A DNA stretch of 64,000 bases from contig NZ_CP133605.1 of assembly GCF_031199965.1 (NCBI RefSeq), positions 5,189,001-5,253,000 of the forward strand, given 5' to 3'. The notes under the pieces are model-generated. The model was not told where the DNA came from. It was given only the letters and a program-made list of their open reading frames with translations, and did no database searches. Both the position numbers and the translations under genes were made by a program. Every line of letters begins with the position of its first letter. Position 1 is the first letter of the stretch. This stretch comes from Paenibacillus sp. D2_2 (lineage in GTDB: Bacteria; Bacillota; Bacilli; Paenibacillales; Paenibacillaceae). This document shows positions 11,204 through 20,297 of this stretch, one piece after another.

Positions 11204-11265
11204 TTTCTCGCCTCCTCGTATATTAAGAGTAACCCATTATTTTGTGATTGTTCACATCTCGTAAG

Positions 11266-11412
11266 TTAGTGCTGCTGTTGATAACTTGCTAGGAACTTAC
11301 CCAACGCTGCAAATCCTAGAGTGGTGATCCCATACGAGAAGTAATTTGTTCTCCAACTGACCATCCAATGAATATTTATGGAGTACCCAAGAGTCTGGGT
11401 CTGGCTTGTTCA
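11266..11412 (-). other. Candidate small ORF(s) behind a perfect Shine-Dalgarno
   Basis: On the minus strand ACAGGAGGTGACC (about 11415-11427) matches nine bases of the consensus SD, yet no ATG, GTG or TTG follows at a useful distance; a CTG does, five bases after AGGAGG. From there the frame reads NKPDPDSWVLHKYSLDGQ and stops near 11280. In the next frame an ATG at 11364 opens a 32-residue ORF ending at 11266, with a hydrophobic SYGITTLGFAALGKFLASY. One frameshift would join the two into a roughly 48-residue protein with a C-terminal membrane-like helix. Given the many indels in this window that is plausible, but coding is unproven. Confidence 0.35.
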
Positions 11413-11690
11413 GGGTCACCTCCTGTAAAAAATGTGGTCAATTTAAAATATATTAATTGGAGACTTAATCAAATCACTACCCCGTACATTACTTCCCCTA
11501 AAGATTAAACGTTTAATAGAGAAAAAGGTTTCCTAATAAACTATATTTTCTTCCATACTAACACTAAAAGCTTAAATATAGCTGAAGAGAAGCTTAATAA
11601 CTGTATCACAAAAAAAAGATCTCACCAGAATTAACTAGTGAAAACTTTATTCAGTATTACGGATATTACAACACTCACCTAGTTTCCATT

Positions 11691-11875
11691 ACAATGTACT
11701 ATTTTCGTTCCACTTACCGTAATCCAATAAATTCATCGCTTTCCCATCACTGTTATTGATGGACAATGTATAAGTAAGTATGCTTTCTTCATCCAAAGTC
11801 TAGATATTCACATTTGTTATAGCTGCTGTGCATTTGGCGGGAATCTTCACAGATTGACGATTGGCTAAAGGATAG
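11691..11875 (-). pseudogene. Decayed partial copy of the N-terminal unit of the 8686-11203 gene
   Basis: Read on the minus strand this stretch gives LANRQSVKIPAKCTAAI, then a stop, then TLDEESILTYTLSINNSDG and NLLDY. It aligns without gaps for about 50 residues to LANLQPVKISAKSTASL ... TLDEESILTYTLTIKNGDG ... LLDY in the intact gene. It has an in-frame TAG, no start and no signal sequence. The DNA is also clearly similar to 10868-11060. It is a relic of a duplicated neighbour. The rest of 11430-11690 is AT-rich with no clear feature beyond a weak TTGATT-N16-TATTTT promoter-like pair. Confidence 0.8.
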
Positions 11876-11896
11876 AAAATATTTCGATATGCTGAA

Positions 11897-11933
11897 ATTA
11901 AAAAATCGAGAGCCACATATGTGACCCTCGATT
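11897..11933 (-). terminator. S-layer gene terminator
   Basis: A stem AATCGAG-(GG)-TCACAT / ATGTGG-(CT)-CTCGATT is followed by TTTTTAATTT on the minus strand, 14 bases past the S-layer stop. Confidence 0.85.
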
Positions 11934-11947
11934 AAAACTACAAATTA

Positions 11948-14847
11948 TTATTTACCATCAATTACTTTTGTAGTTTTAGTAAAACCAGCTGCTTTATTTT
12001 CATCTGCGCTCTTATCTACAATGAAGTCAGATCCTTTGAACTTAACAGTGTAAGCAGAATCTTTAGTTCTTGCATCATCATGAAGTTCGATGGTAACTGT
12101 GTTACCATTAACAACTACATCGAATTGGTCAGCTTTAAGAACTTTGCCGTCCCATTTACGAGTAATCTCAAATGCAGAATTCAAGAATTCCACTGGAGCA
12201 ATAGCTTTGACTCCTTCTGTAAATGTAGCTGTGATTGTTCCAGCTACTGCATCAGAAGCCAAATCGCCTACCAACTCAGGACTTACTTCATCTTTAATAT
12301 CTGCACTTGCAATAACAGGATCTTTTACATCAACCTTGCCAACCAGTGTAGTCAATGCTGAAAGAACTTCAACACCCAAGTTTTCGGTAGTAGTGAAGGA
12401 CTCTTTCAAGTTAAGCTTGATAACATTGCTGCCATCAAATTTAACAGAGTTCACAGTATAAACACCAGCTGTTGCAGACGGAGATGTAACTTTGAAAGCA
12501 TCTTTAGATGCTGCTGTGACTGTAGCATTAAATTCAAGTTCTAGAGTTTGCTTACCAGTCAACTTAGCAGATTTAACTTTCAATTCCTTATAATCAGTGC
12601 TAGTCAGATCAATTTTGTTAGTGATAGTAACACCACCAACAGTATCATTGGCATTTACAAACTCATACAGCAAGTTGCCGTTCGTGTCTTTTAATCCAAG
12701 AACGTACAATTCAGTTACATCACCAGTTGTAATCTTTTTGTTCTCAGCAAATCTAATCATAAGTGCTTTGCCGCCGTTCAATGGCTGAAGCTCAGCAATT
12801 GCATCTGTCATAGCTTGTTTCTTACCATCAACAGTAACATAGAAGTTAGAGTTGTTAAATGTAGAAACATCCATTGCCTTATCAAATGTCAGCAATACAG
12901 TGTTACCACTAACAAGAACATTCTGGTCAAGTTTAGGTGTTTCTTTATCGCCGCGTACTACTTTACCCGAATAGTCGAGCATAGTATTATGCAGACGAGT
13001 GCTATCTTGAAGGTTCTTAATAGTAAGTTTGTTCTCGCCTACTGACAATGCTTTGTAAGTTTTAATAATAACGATGTTTTTGTCAGCACCGAATGATGCT
13101 GATTCAACTGGAAGAACATCGCCATCTTTGTTTACAACTGAATAGTTGTCAACATTATCTACTTGATACAAGTCTTTGCTGAATGTAACTTTGATTGTAT
13201 CTGGATCTGTAACTTCAGCTTTTGTAACTTCAGGGCGAGTTTGGTCGATCTCTGGAGTTACTACTACAGAAGCATCTTTAGCGATCTTGTTGCCAGAGAA
13301 GTCAGTTACATTTTCTACGTAGATTGTAACTGGACCAGTTGGCAAGCCATTGTCATCATTGTTGAAAGTGAACTTGTATTTGTTATCAGCGACTTGAGAA
13401 ACTTTGTTAGCTTCTTTATTGCTACCGCTGGATTTCCAGAATACATCAGACTCATCAAATGTGTCTGGGTCTACTTCTTCAGAGAAAGTAATAGTTACAC
13501 TTTCCAGAGTTGCAGTAGCTTCTGCAATCGTTGGAGCAGTTGTATCTTCTACTACTGTGAACTGATGAGTCGAAGTCAATCCAGTGAAGCCTGCGAAGTC
13601 ATTAACACCCTTAACTACCAACTTGTGGTCAGCTACGGAAAGAGCACCAGCATATGGAGTCAATACATATGTTCTGGAGTTCAGTTCTTTAACATCGCCA
13701 TAGTATGCAGAACCATCCAATTCAAAGTTGCCTTGAGCTACACCAGATACAGGCTCACTGAAAGTAACTTTGATCGATTTAGTTCCCAAAGATTTAACAG
13801 CTGTTACTTCAGGAAGGTCGTTATCAGCAACTGTGAATTCAACTTCCTTAGCAGAAACTGTGTTGCTACCTGCTTTAACATTAGCTACACTCAAGTATTC
13901 CACTTTATTGTTAGTGAATTGGTTGTTAAGAGTCAATGTTACAGACTTAGCATCATCGGACAAAACAGCCGATTTGATAACTCTGCCGGACTTCAAAGTG
14001 TAGTTAGCAACATTCTCAGCAGTATCTTTGTCTACTTTACCGTCGAAAGTTACAACAGCTTCTTTCAAGTTAGAAGCAGCTACTTTCTCAACTTTAGTAG
14101 CGTCAGTTACTACCAAAGTAACAGTGTATTTCAACACTTTACCGTCTTTAGTAGTGTACTCAAGCTCAGTAGCTTTGTTAGCTTCAAGAGCTTTCTCCAA
14201 AGTTACTTCAACAACTTCGCCAGTGGACAAGTCAACTTAACATGAGTTGCATCAATAGCTTCAGCTTTAGCTACTTTCAATTGGGACTCTTCGTAGATTG
14301 CATATGCAGCAACGATTGCTTGGGAACGGCTAGCGTTAGCTTGGTAGTTGATACCAGCGTCGATAAACCCGCCCTTAACAGCTGCTTCTACATAGCCTTT
14401 AGCCCACTCAGTAGCAGTGTTGTTAGTTTCAGTTGGAACTTCAAGTTTCAATGCACGAACCAGAACTGCAGCGAGTTCTTGAACGGAAAGGTTACCACTT
14501 GGGTCGAACAATTTCTTCTCAGTGTTCTTACCTTCCATGATTCCCGCTTGAGTTACAGCTTCGATGTAAGTACGTGCCCAGTGCTTAGCATAGTTCTTAT
14601 CGTTGTAAGAAGTAGCGTCAACTGGAGCAAGGTCAGTTGCTTTAGTGATGATCTTAGCCAATTCAGCACGAGTCAGGCTTCTGTCCAAGTGGGACAATCC
14701 ATCTGGGAAACCTTCTACGATACCAGCGTCTTTCAATGCGTTAAATTGTTGTTCTGGTGTCAACTTAGCGTCAGCACCGAATGCTACAGTAGCAAACATG
14801 GAGAATGCCATTGCTGTAGACAAAGCTACGGATAAAATTTTCTTCAT
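11948..14847 (-). CDS. Main S-layer protein, N-terminal SLH domains and Ig-like repeats, one frameshift
   Basis: About 966 residues. The start ATG 14847 (MKKILSVALSTAMAFSMFAT...) follows AAGGAGGAG; the signal peptide ends ...VAFGADA. Three SLH domains occupy about residues 30-200 (LTRAELA in the first; the second and third are diverged at the TRAE site). The rest is a chain of roughly seven SbsA/Big_5-like domains of about 90-100 residues with repeated VTFS.PVDP and DFSGN motifs. The frame breaks near 14237 (AAG-TTGAC, one G missing). Codon use is very even (GCT, GTT, ACT, GAA), as in highly expressed genes. A strong promoter, a leader hairpin and a terminator frame the gene. N-terminal SLH, low-complexity codons and its own transcription unit all fit the structural S-layer subunit that self-assembles on the cell surface. 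Confidence 0.88.
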
Positions 14848-14911
14848 AACCTTTTTTTCTCCTCCTTGATTAACTATCACATAAGAGTTTTCTTTAATTG
14901 AATAGCTCGTG

Positions 14912-14926
14912 TTACTCATTAGCCAT
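14912..14926 (-). promoter_or_regulatory. Leader mini-ORF MANE-stop and alternative starts before the S-layer gene
   Basis: AAAGGGGGTGCA precedes an ATG at 14926 that codes for only four residues. An overlapping ATG at 14919 is in frame with the S-layer gene and would add 24 residues (MSNTSYSIKENSYVIV...). The canonical start at 14847 has its own AAGGAGGAG. The first site may load ribosomes to protect the leader or tune expression. Confidence 0.4.
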
Positions 14927-14970
14927 TGCACCCCCTTTCCAGAGTCTGAGCAGAGTTCCTATAAATTAGG

Positions 14971-14989
14971 TCTGCGACAAAGCCGCAGA
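14971..14989 (-). promoter_or_regulatory. Leader hairpin of the S-layer mRNA
   Basis: TCTGCGGCTTTGTCGCAGA forms a 6-bp GC-rich stem in the roughly 200-base untranslated leader. It has no T tract, so it is more likely a stabilising 5' stem than a terminator. Confidence 0.5.
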
Positions 14990-15056
14990 AACTTATAAAC
15001 TATGAGGCAAGCTAATAGAATGTAGAAGTAGACTAGTTTCCTAATCCTACCTAAAC

Positions 15057-15085
15057 ATTATACAATGAGTCCCAAGTGCCGTAAA
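15057..15085 (-). promoter_or_regulatory. Sigma-A promoter of the S-layer gene
   Basis: TTTACG (15080-15085) and a consensus TATAAT (15057-15062) stand 17 bases apart on the minus strand. The predicted start near 15050 gives a leader of about 200 bases, long as is usual for S-layer genes. Between 15090 and 15370 I see nothing else convincing. Confidence 0.7.
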
Positions 15086-15371
15086 GTTAATTTTTCTAAA
15101 AGATAGACAAGTTTCCCCATGAGGAACATGTTGGGATGTCTAAATTTGGTCCTCATCATCATGCTCACAATCTTAAACGCAGTAGAATAAAAAAAGTTGC
15201 GCCTATTTCAAAAAAAATTGCAAGATTGTTACCTTTTCTATTGTTCTCCTGCATTTCATCATATTGTCACGTGTTCCTGCTGACGGAAATTAGTATAACA
15301 CCCCTGAATCTCCCAAGTCACCGTGCAAGTTTTTCCAGATCAATATTCTAAATATATGTACGAGTAACACA

Positions 15372-15401
15372 AATAAGACGTCCAAATTTGGACGCCTTAT
15401 T
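15372..15401 (-). terminator. Hairpin after the coiled-coil gene
   Basis: AATAAG-(A)-CGTCCAAATTTGGACG-(C)-CTTATT is a nearly perfect 13-14-bp stem, 35 bases past the stop of the gene at 15436. It lacks a good T tract, so it is a weak terminator or a stabiliser. Confidence 0.5.
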
Positions 15402-15435
15402 GGGCAAATAAATAGCTTATGATTGCAATTTATTA

Positions 15436-15777
15436 TTATCTAACTCTCATCGCCAATTGAATAATCCGGCTGCGCATCTTAGGATCAGAGTTCAGCTTCA
15501 AATACATATCATCAATTGCTTGCTTGTTATCCTTGTATTCCTTCTCATGCTTCATTGTATTATGAGACCATTCAATTAATTCATTCTCGGCATCACGCAG
15601 ATCATTGAAAGCTTGGTGGAAACCTGTCTCTATAACAAGCCCCTCCATAACCAGTTGAGTTACTTCTTGTTCCTTAGCAATCTCTTCAATTCTCTTCTCC
15701 AATACTTTGGATCTATCCTCAAACTTTCTCTTTGCCTTTGAATATCCTAGTTGCGGTTTTGACAATATCGGTTTCAT
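15436..15777 (-). CDS. Small helical, coiled-coil protein of unknown function
   Basis: 113 residues, start ATG 15777 with AAGGGTGA ten bases upstream. The sequence is rich in Lys, Glu and Gln (KAKRKFEDRSKVLEKRIEEI, HEKEYKDNKQAIDDM) and predicts almost wholly helical, with a likely coiled coil over residues 10-45. There is no signal peptide or membrane segment, so it should be cytoplasmic. It sits alone between the S-layer gene and a second SLH gene. I do not recognise a family. Confidence 0.65.
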   Translation of the reverse strand: MKPILSKPQLGYSKAKRKFEDRSKVLEKRIEEIAKEQEVTQLVMEGLVIETGFHQAFNDLRDAENELIEWSHNTMKHEKEYKDNKQAIDDMYLKLNSDPKMRSRIIQLAMRVR

Positions 15778-15889
15778 CAGTTCAAATTCACCCTTTTTGC
15801 AAAAAATGTTCTTCTGAATATTGTACTTGATCTTTCTTACTCTGCCTATTGTAACTTAATCCCCAACAAATTACAAAAAGATGTAATTG

Positions 15890-15934
15890 GAAAAAAATAT
15901 CCCCTTGCCGCAATCCGCTCAGGCAAGGGGATAT
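15890..15934 (-). terminator. Terminator of the 1329-residue SLH gene
   Basis: A perfect 13-bp stem (ATATCCCCTTGCC / GGCAAGGGGATAT) with a 12-base loop is followed by TTTTTTCC on the minus strand, immediately past the stop codon. Confidence 0.9.
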
Positions 15935-15945
15935 CCGATTACGTG

Positions 15946-18900
15946 TTAGCTAAAGTTCTTTGGGAAAAGACTCGTCGTCTTCTTTAACAACTCTACAGCG
16001 ATCTTACCAGCTTCAGCCCGTGTCATATTGCTGTCCGGATTGAAGTTATAGGAAGGCTTCTTGGCCCCTGGCAAAGTAACAGGAGTACCGCTCATAATCT
16101 TCGCACTAGTAACGGCCGAAATCGCTGGCAGAGCATAGTAATCCATCTTGCCAGAATCAAGGAACGACTTCGCCAGGCTAGCTTTTAACTTCTGGTCGTT
16201 AGCTGGCAGTTTCAAGCTCTTCATCGCTCTTGCAATCATGACCGCTGCATCTTGGCGGGTTATCGGCATATTCGGCGAGAAGAAGCCTTCTGTACGTCCG
16301 GTTATGATTCCAGCTCTTGCTGCAGTCTCAAGATGTTCGAAATCCCAGGTTGCTGTCTTCGAACCATATGGCACATCAAAGAAGGTCTGTTGGTTCTCAT
16401 CAGCATTAATTGGAAGATTTAAACCTTTAACTAGCAAAGTTGCAAACTCACCACGAGTCGTCTGATCATCCGCACCAAACATATCAGCGCGCAGTGCCTC
16501 CATAATTCCTTTCGAATACAATGCGTTCAGAATATTTCTGGCCCACGGATGGTTCGTAATATCGCTGTAACCACGGTTCAGCTTCATCACGGTATAATAG
16601 CCGAATTGGTCGAACGGTACCGTGATCGTATGCTTGCTCGAGTTTACCTCTCCAGGAATTCTTTCCCAACGACCGTAGCCGCCTGCATCGATATATCTGA
16701 ATACTGTTACCAAAGTTCCAGCCTGATCGACTACATTCGGATCATAGCTAAGCGTTAACGTCCCGCGTTGGGAAGGAACAATCTTACGCTCATTCTCGAA
16801 CGCGGTAAAGAAGCCTTCGGTAGAATATGGAGCCAGACCGTTCGTCGCTGGCTTATAGCCTAAGTTACCTTTATCCCCCAGCTCGCCGACACCGCCGTTA
16901 ATCCAATAGATTTGTGAGATACGCGTAAAATTCGATGTATCTGCAGTTGAGTTAAAGCGGCTGATGTATGTGTCAGGAATAATAATATTGTTAATGCCGT
17001 CATTCTTGTTGATAAAGCCACCGTAATCATTGCGACGCTCTACAACGCCATCCTTCGGATCGGCAATCCCAAACAGAATTTTGTTGTCAGGATAGAACTT
17101 TGTCACCCGGTTGCTATTCATGGTCGCAGATTGAAGAACCGTTCCTTTCGGGAAGCTAAGTTCTAACGATTTATTGAATATACTATATTTGTTGGATACC
17201 TTCTCGGCCATATACTGGGAATCAATCTCTATTGCTCCCGTATAGTATACCTCTATCGTATCATTGATCGTTGAGTTACCGCGGACGATCTGAATCTTGA
17301 TCTTTGTTGTCTTGTCCGGTTTCAACCCTACATAATCGTAAGTGAATCGATCCTTCATCTCCGGCTCAGGGCGACGGGTTGCTTCATTTTTATCAATAAT
17401 TACTTTGGTAGCTCCCTCCGCCTCAATATCGAAGCGAATGAAGTTCTTGTTCACTACATACTTGTCGCCTACGGTAGGTTGTGGCGCAAGCAAACGGTAT
17501 GGTGCCAATTCACGGGTAATTTCCAACCGTTGGTTCGTACGAGCACCTGTAGAATTAATTAATTCCAGGTTATAAACATGTGTACCCGGAGCATTAAATT
17601 TAAAATTGCGAATACGGAGAATAAAATCATTCTCATTACCCGTTAAATCGTAGTCATATCCTTGGTAAGTCGAAATTTCATGCTTAGTAGTGTTATCGAG
17701 CGATGCCGTAAATATTTTGTCAGAACCAAAATACAAATTAACATTCCTTGCCCCGCCACCACGGATGACAAGGTCATATTCTTGTTCGCTTGTCGCGTAT
17801 TTATCATCCTTGAATGTGAACTCGGTAGGCTGTTCAAAGATCAAGGCAATCATATCTTTGACTAGTTCTTTAATATCCGCATCCGTTGAATCAAATTGAT
17901 TCTCACTTGGGAATGGGGCCCGCGTCTTGCCTGTTGAAGGCACCTTAGCCGGATGGAACTGGCTAATGTTCGAGACATTCTCATCTACGATATAAATTCT
18001 GAGCTCTTTGCGAACCTCCCGTTTATTGCCCGCATTATCCATCGAAGTTCCCGTGAAGACGATGGAGTTCTCGCCATATACGAGTGGACCGTCTGGTTTG
18101 ATGTTCAAAGTCAGACTGAATTTTGTTACCTTCGGAGTCGCCGTAAGGTCAACGTCCAATTTGGTATCACTACCATCAGCCCCTACACCTTGAGTCAATT
18201 TGTCCCCAGAAATGCCGTTAATAAAATACTGGGCGTTTGTTAGATTTTCAAAACCGATGTATTCACCGGTAATATTCATTTCATTTGTGCCATTTTTAGA
18301 GTTAAAGGTATAAGTCTGTCCATCGAACAAATTACTGACATAGATATAGTTTTTGGATACATAAGAAATATTAACGGTTGCAGCCGAAGAATTGCTGTAT
18401 TTGAATCTAACCTGTTGCTCACCATTGGAGAAGCCGGTTATTTTATATATCCATGCATTCGTCTCGCCTTGGACGACAGTAGGTCCGCTAATGTTCAACG
18501 TCTTCGTCCCTAATGGCAAGTACTCACCTGTCAGCGCCCCAACTGGCGCACCGTTCGTTCTGACCATGATATAGAAGTCGCCGCTGCTAACTTGAGAGCC
18601 ATCAAGCTTCGTCTGGCTGACATCCTTTAAATTACCATTGTAGGAATCTTTGTAATCCGGGAGATACATCAAATCTTTTATCAGTACCTGTCCCTCAAGA
18701 TACTGGAAGATTGGAGTATAGGAAGCGGTAAAATTCCAAGCCGAACCATTAGCTCCGTAGTTTACAATTACTTTCGGCGATTGAGATGTCTTCACGATAC
18801 CAGCGTCGTCTTTCTCTAATGGGAAAGGACTCGTCTTGAAAGTTACGAGACGATAAGACGGGTTTCCTAGTGAACCATTAATTACAACTTCAGTTCCTGC

Positions 18901-19935
18901 TTTAGGAACAAATTTTCCGCTATCGTCATAAAGATTGGAATCCAGAATTGAATCAATCGATACAGCATTTCCGTTTACTGTGATCTTAGAATCCGTTGCA
19001 AAATCCTTAGTGCTTGCACTATATGGTAGCAGCACTTGAATGATCATTGAGGCCGATGATAGACCTGTAGTCGTTAGAGTCGGCTTACTCTCAAACACTT
19101 TATATTCCTGATTCCCGTCCATCACGTACATATCTGTAAACGGGTCAGACAGCTTAAAGTAGTACACGTCACGAGTAATCGTGATAGAGTCAGACGCATT
19201 CGTAAACACGATTTTTAGTTTGTTCAGACCTGGCGACAAATTCAAAGGTGGCGTTGCCAATTGATTGTTGTAAATCTCCGTTGATAATGATGTGCCACCG
19301 TTAACAGATACAGTAGCTTTCGTCGTATTATGAACCTCTCCCAATAGGGAAATTGGCGAGTTCTCTACAACAACCCTTGTACCTTCATTTAAATTCACAT
19401 CCGACAGAAGACCGCCGCCGGAGATAACGAGCTTGGATACATAAGGTATTTTGTCATAAAGTACGTAGAAAGATTCCGACCCTTCCAAGTTACCAATCGT
19501 ACCTGTAAAAGTAATCCGGTTCAAGCCGGGGAACAAAGTCAGATTGGAAGCGTTAAAGCGGCTCTCCGGAGTGTTTGTATCCTTCTGAACCGTACCCGGA
19601 GCGGAATGGACCTTATCGGCTACCCAGGAATTTTTAGACGCATCCCAAGTAAACAAATCTACTTGAGCTCTTAGCGTATCTCCTGATACTTTGGAATAGG
19701 TACCGCTAATTGAAATCGTCGGACTATTTGTAATGTAAACTTCATCCCTAAGATTTTCCTTCGTCAAATCAAGATTGGACGTCTTGCGAATATCGAGGAT
19801 ATCCGGGCTAAAGTACGTCGTAGATGTTAAATCATTACTTGCGGCCAGCGCTTGCTGCGTAAGCCCTGTCGGAAACAAGGAGCCTACCAATACCATGAGC
19901 AGAAGCCACACGATTGATTTCTTGATGCGTTGCAT
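15946..19935 (-). CDS. Large secreted protein with three C-terminal SLH domains (SlhA-like)
   Basis: 1,329 residues from ATG 19935, which follows AAGGAGAG at eight bases; a longer reading to 20010 has no such site. A signal peptide (MQRIKKSIVWLLLMVLVGSL...) ends near ...QQALAASN. A long run of Ig-like beta domains fills about residues 40-1130. Three SLH domains end the protein, with TTRGEFA, ITRQDAA and MTRAEAG. Unlike the S-layer protein, the SLH domains are C-terminal. Size, domain order and position next to tagO-tagA-csaB resemble SlhA of Paenibacillus alvei, which is needed for swarming and biofilm formation in that species; the functional match is inference. The frame is intact over 4 kb, in contrast to the neighbours. 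Confidence 0.85.
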   Translation of the reverse strand: MQRIKKSIVWLLLMVLVGSLFPTGLTQQALAASNDLTSTTYFSPDILDIRKTSNLDLTKENLRDEVYITNSPTISISGTYSKVSGDTLRAQVDLFTWDASKNSWVADKVHSAPGTVQKDTNTPESRFNASNLTLFPGLNRITFTGTIGNLEGSESFYVLYDKIPYVSKLVISGGGLLSDVNLNEGTRVVVENSPISLLGEVHNTTKATVSVNGGTSLSTEIYNNQLATPPLNLSPGLNKLKIVFTNASDSITITRDVYYFKLSDPFTDMYVMDGNQEYKVFESKPTLTTTGLSSASMIIQVLLPYSASTKDFATDSKITVNGNAVSIDSILDSNLYDDSGKFVPKAGTEVVINGSLGNPSYRLVTFKTSPFPLEKDDAGIVKTSQSPKVIVNYGANGSAWNFTASYTPIFQYLEGQVLIKDLMYLPDYKDSYNGNLKDVSQTKLDGSQVSSGDFYIMVRTNGAPVGALTGEYLPLGTKTLNISGPTVVQGETNAWIYKITGFSNGEQQVRFKYSNSSAATVNISYVSKNYIYVSNLFDGQTYTFNSKNGTNEMNITGEYIGFENLTNAQYFINGISGDKLTQGVGADGSDTKLDVDLTATPKVTKFSLTLNIKPDGPLVYGENSIVFTGTSMDNAGNKREVRKELRIYIVDENVSNISQFHPAKVPSTGKTRAPFPSENQFDSTDADIKELVKDMIALIFEQPTEFTFKDDKYATSEQEYDLVIRGGGARNVNLYFGSDKIFTASLDNTTKHEISTYQGYDYDLTGNENDFILRIRNFKFNAPGTHVYNLELINSTGARTNQRLEITRELAPYRLLAPQPTVGDKYVVNKNFIRFDIEAEGATKVIIDKNEATRRPEPEMKDRFTYDYVGLKPDKTTKIKIQIVRGNSTINDTIEVYYTGAIEIDSQYMAEKVSNKYSIFNKSLELSFPKGTVLQSATMNSNRVTKFYPDNKILFGIADPKDGVVERRNDYGGFINKNDGINNIIIPDTYISRFNSTADTSNFTRISQIYWINGGVGELGDKGNLGYKPATNGLAPYSTEGFFTAFENERKIVPSQRGTLTLSYDPNVVDQAGTLVTVFRYIDAGGYGRWERIPGEVNSSKHTITVPFDQFGYYTVMKLNRGYSDITNHPWARNILNALYSKGIMEALRADMFGADDQTTRGEFATLLVKGLNLPINADENQQTFFDVPYGSKTATWDFEHLETAARAGIITGRTEGFFSPNMPITRQDAAVMIARAMKSLKLPANDQKLKASLAKSFLDSGKMDYYALPAISAVTSAKIMSGTPVTLPGAKKPSYNFNPDSNMTRAEAGKIAVELLKKTTSLFPKNFS

Positions 19936-19970
19936 GTGTTTATCTCTCCTTTTTGAATGGTCTGGTGATT

Positions 19971-20028
19971 CCCGCATTTCCATGGCGGAAACCCGTCCAA
20001 TAATCGGCACTTATTTCTGTTATCGGAC
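19971..20028 (-). promoter_or_regulatory. Two adjacent hairpins in the leader of the 1329-residue SLH gene
   Basis: GTCCGATAA / TTATTGGAC (8 of 9 paired) at 19995-20028 and TTTCCGC / GCGGGAA at 19971-19992 lie just upstream of the ribosome binding site. I could not match them to a known riboswitch. They may only stabilise the mRNA. Confidence 0.3.
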
Positions 20029-20165
20029 AAAAGGAGACAATCTTTTAGAAAAACCGTAAAATCCGTCACATTAAAATGTTTACTATCTCTTTGCTCACCG
20101 CAAAGGCCGTGCCTATCATCGCCACACTTTCCTGATCAACCGCATAGAATAATATGTAGATGTAC

Positions 20166-20207
20166 AAAAAAACAACCCCTTCAGCACCTAAGCACCAAAG
20201 AGGTTGT
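20166..20207 (-). terminator. Terminator after tagO
   Basis: ACAACCTCTT ... AAGGGGTTGT with a short inner stem is followed by TTTTTTT on the minus strand, about 90 bases past the tagO stop. It separates the wall-polymer genes from the SLH gene. Confidence 0.75.
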
Positions 20208-20297
20208 CCCATTCAAACACATTTATATAAATCATATAATTTCTGTAATCTTCAGTTCCATCTTGCTAAATCGAAAATCCAAGTTCCTGCAGTCGTC

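Noticed and set aside
13163-14245. 360-codon open frame on the plus strand
   Set aside because: It is the mirror of the S-layer gene, whose strong codon bias leaves the opposite strand free of stops. Its Ser/Phe/Tyr-rich product is typical of an antisense shadow and it has no ribosome site.
15136-15351. 71-codon plus-strand ORF upstream of the S-layer promoter
   Set aside because: No ribosome site and random-looking composition in an AT-rich gap.
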